From: an uncultured Collinsella sp.
GTDB lineage: Bacteria > Actinomycetota > Coriobacteriia > Coriobacteriales > Coriobacteriaceae
Reading direction: 5' to 3'
Length of the DNA stretch: 12,479 nt
Assembly: GCA_900547345.1 (NCBI GenBank)
Contig: URGG01000056.1
Location: forward strand, 1 to 12,479
Shown here: positions 7,516-12,479 of the stretch, in pieces
Layout of the letters: every line of letters starts with the position of its first letter
How positions within the stretch are numbered: the first letter of the stretch is position 1
Notes under the pieces: generated by a model
Seen by the model: the letters and a program-made list of their open reading frames with translations, nothing else
What the model was told of the DNA's origin: nothing
Database searches by the model: none
Translations under genes and position numbers: made by a program

Positions 7516-8324
7516 GTGAGCGCCTGACCGACAACCCCTCGCTCTTTAGGCTTCGTGTTCGCTATGGCAAGCGCGATCGCCTTAAGTACCTGGGCCATCT
7601 CGAAGTAATCCATACCATTGAGCGTATCGTGCGCCGTGCGGGACTTCCCTATGCCGTCACGCAGGGCTTCTCTCCGCACATGCGCGTGGGCTTCTCTTCG
7701 GCGCTACCGGTTGGCACGTCGTCGACCTGCGAGTGGTATGACCTGTTTATGACCGAGTTCGTGGCGCTCGACGAGGCATTTGGGCGCCTGTCTGCGGCGT
7801 CTCCGGCCGATCTGGCGCCCATCGAGGCGGCGTACATCAACGTGCGCACGCCGGCGTTGACGGCGCAGCTCACGCGCCTGTCGTATCGCATCGACCTGCA
7901 CTTGGATCCCGAGGCGCCCGTAAGCGCCGACGAGGTGCGTCGTGCGATCGACACGTTGCGCGCGGACCATGGCATCGACTACGCGCGCGGAAAAAAGAGC
8001 AAGCGCTTGGATTTGGATCACACGCTCGTTGGCTATGAGCTCACGGCGGGGGAGCGCCCGGACCATTTGGTACTCATGCTCGACACCCATGCCGACAACG
8101 AGGGCTCCATGCGTCCGGAAATTTTGCTTTCTGCTGCTGATGTTTTGTTGCAGGGCTTGACCCCGGGCGTGGATGCACCTATTGTTTCCACCGGTATGCA
8201 AGACCTCGTGACCATCTGCTCCTACGATGTCGAGCGTCAGAATCAAGCATGCGAGGACGACGAGGGCCGACTCGTCAGCCCCATACCTGTGCGAACTTGT
8301 GGATTTGCTCCACATACTCGTTGA
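7512..8324 (+). CDS. DUF2344 (TIGR03936-type) protein
   Basis: A 270-residue protein of unknown function in the DUF2344 family, recognised by its N-terminal signature: FRLRVRYGKRDRLKYLGHLE at residues 12-31, then RRAGLPYAVTQGFSPH (41-56) and FSSALPVGTSSTCEW. The rest is a mixed alpha/beta region without obvious catalytic motifs or membrane segments. The start ATG overlaps the TGA of the radical SAM gene (ATGA at 7512-7515), so translation is probably coupled and the two products are likely made in fixed ratio and act together. In some genomes the two families occur as one fused protein, which supports a shared task. The last 20 or so codons (from about 8265) are less GC-rich and carry the rplU promoter, so the C-terminal tail may be under DNA-level rather than protein-level constraint. 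Confidence 0.9.
   Translation: MSERLTDNPSLFRLRVRYGKRDRLKYLGHLEVIHTIERIVRRAGLPYAVTQGFSPHMRVGFSSALPVGTSSTCEWYDLFMTEFVALDEAFGRLSAASPADLAPIEAAYINVRTPALTAQLTRLSYRIDLHLDPEAPVSADEVRRAIDTLRADHGIDYARGKKSKRLDLDHTLVGYELTAGERPDHLVLMLDTHADNEGSMRPEILLSAADVLLQGLTPGVDAPIVSTGMQDLVTICSYDVERQNQACEDDEGRLVSPIPVRTCGFAPHTR
8298..8314. repeat. Inverted repeat just upstream of the rplU promoter
   Basis: TGTGGA-N5-TCCACA is a perfect 6-bp dyad ending 6 bases before the -35 box of the rplU promoter, inside the end of the DUF2344 gene. Each arm with flank (TGTGGATTT and TGCTCCACA) matches the DnaA-box consensus TTATCCACA at seven of nine bases on the appropriate strand. It could be an operator, a weak RNA hairpin or chance. 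Confidence 0.4.
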
Positions 8325-8349
8325 CGGGGGTATTATCGCCTGCTACTAT
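8321..8349 (+). promoter_or_regulatory. Sigma70-type promoter for rplU-rpmA
   Basis: TTGACG at 8321-8326 and TACTAT at 8344-8349 are separated by exactly 17 bases, close to the consensus TTGACA-N17-TATAAT. The -35 box contains the TGA stop of the DUF2344 gene. Transcription would start near 8356, giving a leader of about 35 bases before the rplU ATG. This would let the ribosomal protein genes be expressed more strongly than the upstream operon. Confidence 0.75.
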
Positions 8350-8376
8350 ATTCGGCTGTTGCACTAACTGATGCAT

Positions 8377-8382
8377 GAAGGG
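8377..8382 (+). promoter_or_regulatory. Shine-Dalgarno deciding the rplU start
   Basis: GAAGGG lies 9 bases before ATG 8392. An upstream in-frame ATG at 8371 would precede this site and add seven residues (MHEGQVN) absent from L21, so 8392 is the start. Confidence 0.75.
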
Positions 8383-8391
8383 CAAGTAAAC

Positions 8392-8766
8392 ATGTACGCA
8401 ATCGTTAAAACGGGCGGCAAGCAGTACAAGGTCGCCACCGACGATGTCATCACCGTCGAGAAGATCGAGGGCAATGAGGGCGACAAGGTCACCCTGCCGG
8501 TCATCTTCCTCAACGATGGTAAGAAGATCGTCACCGATCCCGACAAGCTGGCCAAGGCCAAGGTTACCGCTCAGATCGTTGAGCAGTTCAAGGGCGAGAA
8601 GCAGCTGGTCTTCAAGTTCCACAAGCGCAAGCGCTATCGTCGTCTGAAGGGTCACCGTCAGCAGCTCACTAAGCTGAAGATCGTGAAGGTCCAGGCTACG
8701 TCCCGCGCCAAGAAGGCTGTCAAGGCAGAGGCCGAGGCTGTTGCCGAGGCTCCCGTCGCCGAGTAG
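8392..8766 (+). CDS. rplU: 50S ribosomal protein bL21
   Basis: Ribosomal protein L21 of the large subunit, which contacts 23S rRNA. The N-terminus MYAIVKTGGKQYKV is the family signature, and KFHKRKRYRRLKGHRQQLTKLKI is the conserved basic C-terminal part of the fold. The product has 124 residues, about 20 more than the usual 103 or so. The surplus is a C-terminal tail rich in Ala, Glu and Lys (KAVKAEAEAVAEAPVAE), probably flexible. It is the first gene after the 8321-8349 promoter and is followed after 33 bases by rpmA, the standard L21-L27 pair. No gene for the L27-processing protease Prp lies between them. Confidence 0.97.
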   Translation: MYAIVKTGGKQYKVATDDVITVEKIEGNEGDKVTLPVIFLNDGKKIVTDPDKLAKAKVTAQIVEQFKGEKQLVFKFHKRKRYRRLKGHRQQLTKLKIVKVQATSRAKKAVKAEAEAVAEAPVAE

Positions 8767-8799
8767 ATTACACTCGTAACGAAAGAGTAGGTATACACA

Positions 8800-9057
8800 A
8801 TGGCACACAAAAAAGGACTCGGTTCCTCCCGTAATGGCCGTGACTCCCGCGGTCAGCGCCTTGGCACGAAGCGCTTCGCCGGCCAGACGGTAACCACGGG
8901 CACGATTCTCGTCCGTCAGCACGGCACGCACATCCACCCGGGTGAGAACGTTGGCCGTGGCAAGGACGACACGCTGTTCGCGCTGGTCGACGGTACCGTT
9001 GAGTTCCACAAGGGTATCAAGCACAGGGTCAGCGTACGCCCGCTCGCGAACGCGTAA
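8800..9057 (+). CDS. rpmA: 50S ribosomal protein bL27
   Basis: Ribosomal protein L27, whose N-terminal tail reaches toward the peptidyl transferase centre. The 85-residue product starts directly with MAHKKGLGSSRNGRDS, then GQRLGTKRFAGQ and GTHIHPGENVGRGKDDTLFA, all characteristic. There is no N-terminal extension of the kind cleaved by Prp in many Firmicutes, in agreement with the missing prp gene. A modest ribosome binding site (AGTAGG, ending at 8791) is 8 bases before the ATG. Expressed with rplU. An intrinsic terminator follows 25 bases after the TAA stop. Confidence 0.98.
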   Translation: MAHKKGLGSSRNGRDSRGQRLGTKRFAGQTVTTGTILVRQHGTHIHPGENVGRGKDDTLFALVDGTVEFHKGIKHRVSVRPLANA

Positions 9058-9082
9058 TTCACCCTTCATAGAGCACATATGT

Positions 9083-9126
9083 GGGAGGCACTTGAGTTTT
9101 AGGATTCAAGGGTCTCCCTCTTTTTT
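9083..9126 (+). terminator. Intrinsic terminator between rpmA and obgE
   Basis: GGGAGGC at 9083-9089 pairs with GTCTCCC at 9112-9118 (one G-U pair), and CTTGA at 9091-9095 pairs with TCAAG at 9106-9110. The result is a stem of about 12 pairs with one A-G mismatch and a 10-base loop, followed by TCTTTTTT to 9126. It would end the rplU-rpmA transcript, yet the obgE ribosome binding site begins only 3 bases later. Partial read-through or regulated antitermination may therefore feed obgE. Confidence 0.8.
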
Positions 9127-9128
9127 GT

Positions 9129-9134
9129 AGGAGG
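9129..9134 (+). promoter_or_regulatory. Shine-Dalgarno supporting the obgE TTG start
   Basis: AGGAGG is a full-strength ribosome binding site, 8 bases before TTG 9143-9145. It fixes the start of obgE at a rare codon and lies directly behind the terminator's T run. Confidence 0.85.
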
Positions 9135-9142
9135 CGATTCTG

Positions 9143-10612
9143 TTGTCACAGTTCACCGATATCAGCCGCATTAACGTGTGCGGCGGCGACGGCGGTGCCG
9201 GATGCATGTCGTTTAGGCGCGAGGCATTTGTCCCCAAGGGTGGCCCCGATGGCGGCGACGGCGGTCGTGGCGGCAATGTCGTCATCCAGGCCGATGCTCA
9301 GCTGTCTTCGCTGATCGATTACCGCTTTAAGCATCACTTTCGTGCCGAGCGCGGAACGCACGGTCAGGGCGCCCGCCGCAACGGCAAAAGCGGCGAGGAC
9401 CTGATCCTTAAGGTACCCATGGGCACCGTGGTACGCGAGCTCGACCCCGAGACGCAGACCCCGATGTTCGAGATTGCCGACCTGGTGCACGACGGCGAGC
9501 GCGTTGTCGTGGCGCCCGGTGGTGCTGGCGGTCTGGGCAACACTCACTTTGTGACGTCTGTGCGTCGCGCGCCCGCGTTTGCCCAGCTCGGCGAGCCGGC
9601 CGAGGAGCACTGGATCGAGCTCGAGATGAAGCTTATGGCCGATGCCGCGCTCGTGGGCTTTCCCTCGGTGGGTAAGTCTTCGCTCATCGCGCGTATGAGT
9701 GCCGCCCGTCCCAAGATCGCCGACTACCCGTTTACCACGCTTGTGCCCAACTTGGGCATGGTGCGTGCCGGCGAATATTCTTACGTCGTTGCCGACGTCC
9801 CCGGTCTTATCGAGGGCGCGAGCGAGGGCAAGGGTCTGGGCCATCAGTTCCTGCGTCACATCGAGCGCACGGCGCTCATCTTGCATGTCGTCGATATGAC
9901 GGGCGGGTTTGAGGATCGCGATCCGGTCGAGGATTACCACATCATCAACCGCGAGCTCGAGCAGTATGGCGCCGAGCTTTCGGAGCGTCCGCAGATCGTC
10001 GTCGCTAATAAGTGCGATGCGCCGGGCACGGCTGACAAGATTGCCGACCTTAAGCGTGCGGCGCTCGACGATGGCCATATGTTCTTTGCCGTGTCTGCTG
10101 TTACGGGCGCCGGCCTCAACACGCTGATGCTTGCCGTGGGCGAGCAGGTGGCTAAGCTTCGCGCCGAGTTGGCTGTCTCGGATGGGCCGGTCGATCTGCG
10201 TGACGATGAGTGGGAACGCCGCCGCCTGCAGCGCGAGAAGCGTTTCCGCATTGTCCAGGAAGAGCCCGGTGCCTTCCGCGTGGTCGGTCGTGCCATCGAG
10301 CGCATGGTCATCCAGACCGACTGGGAAAACGAAGAAGCTGTCATCTACCTGCAGCATAAGTTTGCGCGTATGGGTGTTGACGACGCGCTCGAGAAGGCCG
10401 GTTGCCGTGCGGGCGACGAGGTCCGCATTTGCCAGCGCGCCTTTGACTTTGAGGGCGCTGAGGACTTCTCGGAGTACGAGGAGGAGCTTGAGGGCGCAGG
10501 CGATGACGTTGCCGTTGAGGTCGTTGACGTAGCCGACGCTGCGGACGAGGGCGTCGAGGTTGTCGGCGCGGCAGAAGTCGCGGACGATGTTGAGACCCCG
10601 GAGGGCGAGTAA
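9143..10612 (+). CDS. obgE: Obg family GTPase
   Basis: ObgE is a GTPase bound to the large ribosomal subunit that acts in 50S assembly and stress response. The product has 489 residues. The N-terminal Gly-rich Obg fold covers about 1-160 (CGGDGGAGCMSFRREAFVPKG, PDGGDGGRGGNVV). The GTPase domain follows with the P-loop GFPSVGKS at 172-179, the switch I region YPFTTLVPNLG, the G3 motif DVPGLIEGA, N289-K-C-D292 and SAVTG. A C-terminal OCT domain contains FRVVGRAIERMVIQTDWEN and RAGDEVRICQRAFDF. The last 50 or so residues form an acidic tail rich in Glu, Asp, Val and Ala, longer than in many Obg proteins. The start is TTG with AGGAGG 8 bases upstream. Its 3' end supplies the ribosome binding site for nadD, 3 bases away. 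Confidence 0.97.
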   Translation: MSQFTDISRINVCGGDGGAGCMSFRREAFVPKGGPDGGDGGRGGNVVIQADAQLSSLIDYRFKHHFRAERGTHGQGARRNGKSGEDLILKVPMGTVVRELDPETQTPMFEIADLVHDGERVVVAPGGAGGLGNTHFVTSVRRAPAFAQLGEPAEEHWIELEMKLMADAALVGFPSVGKSSLIARMSAARPKIADYPFTTLVPNLGMVRAGEYSYVVADVPGLIEGASEGKGLGHQFLRHIERTALILHVVDMTGGFEDRDPVEDYHIINRELEQYGAELSERPQIVVANKCDAPGTADKIADLKRAALDDGHMFFAVSAVTGAGLNTLMLAVGEQVAKLRAELAVSDGPVDLRDDEWERRRLQREKRFRIVQEEPGAFRVVGRAIERMVIQTDWENEEAVIYLQHKFARMGVDDALEKAGCRAGDEVRICQRAFDFEGAEDFSEYEEELEGAGDDVAVEVVDVADAADEGVEVVGAAEVADDVETPEGE

Positions 10613-10615
10613 GTC

Positions 10616-11293
10616 ATGTCGCTGCGCGGTGGAATTGGTCTGCCTGAGCTGCCTATCAAGGATGGGCAGGAGTTTCGGCTTGGCATTATGGGTGGCACCT
10701 TCGACCCGATTCATTACGGGCACTTGGTTACCGCCGAGCAGGCGCGCGAGTCGCTCGACTTGGACGCCGTGCTCTTTATGCCGGCCGGCTCTCCCGCCTT
10801 TAAGCTCGACAAACCGGTGACGCCTGCTTAGGATCGTTATGCCATGACGTTCCTCGCCACCGCTGCGAATCCGGCTTTTTTGGCGAGCCGTTTCGAGATC
10901 GATCGTCCAGGCGTGACCTATACGGCCGATACGCTTCATGCCCTTCGCGACTTTTACCCGCCTCAGGTAAAGCTTTACTTTATTACGGGCGCCGACGCGA
11001 TTATCGATATTGTGACCTGGCACAATGCTGGTGAGATTGCCGAACTGGCAACCTTTATTGCTGCGACACGTCCTGGCTTTGATATCGATACGGCCCGGGC
11101 GCGAATCAAAGAGTCGGGCCTGCCGTTTGACGTGCGGTATATCCAGATTCCGGCGCTGGCGATTAGCTCGACCAACATTCGTAAGCGAGTTGCCCGTGGC
11201 ATGAGCGTGCGCTATCTTACGAGCGAGTCCGTGCTCGGCTATATTCGCAAACGCGGGCTGTATACCGATCTGGGTCAAGAAGATTTTGAGTGA
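10616..11293 (+). pseudogene. nadD: nadD, nicotinate-mononucleotide adenylyltransferase, interrupted by an in-frame amber codon
   Basis: NadD transfers AMP from ATP to nicotinate mononucleotide in NAD synthesis. From ATG 10616 the frame encodes MGGTFDPIHYGHL (residues 25-37), with the GGTFDPxHxGH nucleotide-binding motif. It then reaches TAG at 10829-10831 (codon 72), directly after KPVTPA, where NadD proteins have the basic substrate-binding loop. Beyond it the same frame continues to TGA at 11291-11293, with EIDRPGVTYTADTLHALRDF, FITGADAIIDIVTWHNA and the C-terminal ISSTNIRKRV. Apart from one codon the gene reads as a complete protein of 225 codons with no shift of frame. A single change from GAG, CAG or AAG would explain it. 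Possible meanings are a sequencing or assembly error, a recent nonsense mutation, suppression, or translation as two pieces with reinitiation at ATG 10844. GGAGGG at 10600-10605 in the end of obgE is the ribosome binding site. About 20 residues precede the usual NadD N-terminus. Confidence 0.88.
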
Positions 11294-11294
11294 T

Positions 11295-11299
11295 GGGGG
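11295..11299 (+). promoter_or_regulatory. Shine-Dalgarno supporting the yqeK TTG start
   Basis: GGGGG lies just after the nadD stop and 6 bases before TTG 11306-11308, which is taken as the yqeK start. No better in-frame ATG or GTG precedes the conserved region. Confidence 0.6.
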
Positions 11300-11305
11300 T
11301 CTACG

Positions 11306-11914
11306 TTGTCGGTAGAGGATCAGTTTGAGGGCGATGAGCGCGCGCTGCTCAAGCGCATTCAAGAGCTGCTCGATGTGCGCATGAAGGATAAACGTAAGCG
11401 CTACGTTCATTCGCTCGGGGTTGCCGAGACTGCACTGCATCTAGCCGAGGTATACGGTGTCGACCGCTTTGATGCCGCCGCCGCCGGCCTGATTCACGAC
11501 TGGGATAAGGTACTCTCCGATGACGAGCTCGTGGCCCGTGCGTTGCACTACGGCATCAAGGTTGCTGGCTCTCCTTCGGCCGCGACACCGCTGCTGCATG
11601 GCCCGGTAGCCGCCTATGAGCTTCCGCAGCTATTTCCCGAGCTATCGCCGGCCGTTTTCCAGGCTGTCGACCGTCACACCGTGGGCGCCTGCGACATGAC
11701 GCCGCTCGATATGGTGGTCTTTGTGGCCGATGCCATCGAGCCCAACCGCCATGGTGATTATGCCCACGCGCTGCGCAAGATGGTGGGGGAGTCGACGCTT
11801 AACGAGTTGTTCTTCTCCTGTTTTGCGCAGGGTCTGGTCTACGTGATCCAGTCCGGGCGCTATCTTTATCCCACGGCTATTACGATTTACAACCATTACG
11901 CCCAGCTGCGCTAG
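11306..11914 (+). CDS. yqeK: YqeK-type HD-domain bis(5'-nucleosyl)-tetraphosphatase
   Basis: A metal-dependent HD-domain hydrolase of the YqeK family, which cleaves Ap4A symmetrically to two ADP and so controls an alarmone-like dinucleotide. The 202-residue product shows the family's metal-site pattern in order: H35 in YVHSLGVAE, H64-D65 in GLIHDWDK, H98 in LLHGPVAAY, H124 in RHTVGA and D142 in VFVADAIEPNR. No membrane segment is visible. It starts at TTG 11306, 12 bases after nadD. The nadD-yqeK-rsfS order is widespread in Gram-positive bacteria and supports the call. The gene is intact, so the nadD lesion has not spread into its neighbours. Ends with TAG, 28 bases before the rsfS ATG. Confidence 0.93.
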   Translation: MSVEDQFEGDERALLKRIQELLDVRMKDKRKRYVHSLGVAETALHLAEVYGVDRFDAAAAGLIHDWDKVLSDDELVARALHYGIKVAGSPSAATPLLHGPVAAYELPQLFPELSPAVFQAVDRHTVGACDMTPLDMVVFVADAIEPNRHGDYAHALRKMVGESTLNELFFSCFAQGLVYVIQSGRYLYPTAITIYNHYAQLR

Positions 11915-11931
11915 CTCGGGTGTGTCTAGAA

Positions 11932-11936
11932 AGAGG
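11932..11936 (+). promoter_or_regulatory. Shine-Dalgarno deciding the rsfS start
   Basis: AGAGG lies 6 bases before ATG 11943. An in-frame GTG at 11922 would put this site inside the gene, so 11943 is preferred. Confidence 0.7.
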
Positions 11937-11942
11937 TATTCC

Positions 11943-12398
11943 ATGGCCGACGAGACCATGACCGACGAGCAGATTCTTGAAGGTGTGGAGCACAAGAGCT
12001 TCGTCGCCACGTCCGATCGCACTGCCGCCTCGCTGTCCGCGAGCGGTGTCGCCGCCGAGGATGTCGCCCGCGCCGCCGCGCAGGCCGCCTACGACAAGAA
12101 GGGCGAGGACGTGCAAGTGCTCGATCTGACCGAGCTCTCCGACGTGTGCGACTACTTTGTGCTTGCCACCGGTACCAATAACCGTCAGGTCGATTCTATC
12201 GTCGACGAGATCGAGGAGAAGGTCGCCGAGGCTTGCGGTGAGCACCCGTTCTCCATCGAGGGCCGCGAGCAGAAGACCTGGATGCTCATGGACTACGGTT
12301 CGGTCGTCGTCCACGTTTTCACCCCCGAGGCACGCGACTTCTACCGTCTCGAGAAGCTCTGGGGCGACGCTCCCCAGCTCCCCCTCAACCTCCTCTAG
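11943..12398 (+). CDS. rsfS: Ribosomal silencing factor RsfS
   Basis: RsfS binds ribosomal protein uL14 and blocks joining of the 30S and 50S subunits, lowering translation under nutrient limitation. The 151-residue product carries the family core from about residue 42: AAYDKKGEDVQVLDLTELS, then DYFVLATGTNNRQVDSIVDEIEE, then EGREQKTWMLMDYGSVVVHVF and ARDFYRLEKLWGDA. RsfS is usually 105-120 residues. The extra 35-40 residues here are an N-terminal acidic, Ala- and Ser-rich segment with no recognised motif. The start is chosen by AGAGG spacing. It is the last gene of the obgE-nadD-yqeK-rsfS group and is followed by a strong terminator. Confidence 0.95.
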   Translation: MADETMTDEQILEGVEHKSFVATSDRTAASLSASGVAAEDVARAAAQAAYDKKGEDVQVLDLTELSDVCDYFVLATGTNNRQVDSIVDEIEEKVAEACGEHPFSIEGREQKTWMLMDYGSVVVHVFTPEARDFYRLEKLWGDAPQLPLNLL

Positions 12399-12438
12399 TA
12401 GCTCATTTGAGACGGGGTTAGCTACCCTCACGCATATC

Positions 12439-12479
12439 GCCGGGCAGTTGCGGTTTTCCGCACCTGCCCGGCTTTCTTT
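12439..12479 (+). terminator. Intrinsic terminator after rsfS
   Basis: GCCGGGCAG at 12439-12447 pairs perfectly with CTGCCCGGC at 12464-12472. Inside it TGCGG at 12449-12453 pairs with CCGCA at 12458-12462 around a TTTT loop, with a single T-C mismatch between the two helices. TTTCTTT follows to the window end, and the T run may continue beyond it. It closes the obgE-rsfS transcript. Confidence 0.92.

Noticed and set aside
8371..8391. Upstream in-frame ATG for rplU.
   Set aside because: It would place the ribosome binding site inside the gene and add residues foreign to L21.
10829..10831. Amber reassigned to an amino acid or used for pyrrolysine.
   Set aside because: TAG is the normal stop of seven genes in this window, several followed at once by the next gene's ribosome binding site.
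9146..11440. A 764-codon open frame on the minus strand opposite obgE, nadD and the start of yqeK.
   Set aside because: It is the mirror of GC-biased codons in real genes. Its product is rich in His, Arg and Ala without any recognisable motif, and the + strand genes are clear families.
12415..12427. GGGT...ACCC inverted repeat upstream of the final terminator.
   Set aside because: Only four pairs with mismatches inside and no T run. The strong hairpin at 12439-12472 is the real terminator.
1..12479. CRISPR arrays, tRNA or rRNA genes, insertion sequences and phage genes.
   Set aside because: None seen. There are no regularly spaced repeats, no transposase or integrase motifs and no tRNA-like cloverleaf in the short intergenic gaps.

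Overview
The window is a densely packed, high-GC bacterial segment in which every gene I can support lies on the + strand. Gene families, GC-rich codon use and gene order suggest a Gram-positive actinobacterium, most likely Coriobacteriia and perhaps Collinsella. That assignment comes from recognising the protein families, not from a search. The longest stretches without a gene are only about 85 bases.

Region 1 (1-4679) is a cell-elongation (Rod complex) cluster: the 3' part of mreC (cut by the window edge), mreD, a class B penicillin-binding protein 2 (mrdA) and the SEDS glycosyltransferase rodA. Together they make and organise lateral-wall peptidoglycan. Region 2 (4698-8324) holds three poorly characterised genes: a DUF697-like membrane protein whose N-terminal half looks like a degenerate GTPase, a large B12-binding-type radical SAM protein (TIGR03960 family), and a DUF2344 (TIGR03936-type) protein translationally coupled to it through an ATGA overlap. 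Region 3 (8321-9126) is a ribosomal-protein unit, rplU-rpmA. It has a good sigma70-type promoter embedded in the end of the DUF2344 gene and an intrinsic terminator after rpmA. Region 4 (9143-12398) is obgE-nadD-yqeK-rsfS, combining ribosome assembly and silencing with NAD synthesis and dinucleotide-polyphosphate hydrolysis. A strong hairpin terminator closes it at the window's right end.

The most notable anomaly is an in-frame amber codon at 10829-10831 inside nadD, an otherwise intact and normally essential gene. TAG ends seven of the thirteen genes here, so it is a genuine stop in this genome. The best candidates for undescribed biology are the radical SAM/DUF2344 pair, with an apparent second Cys cluster at the C-terminus of the radical SAM protein, and the DUF697 pseudo-GTPase-like protein between the Rod genes and that pair. 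Other points of interest are a PBP2 with two predicted N-terminal membrane helices and a terminator that abuts the obgE ribosome binding site.
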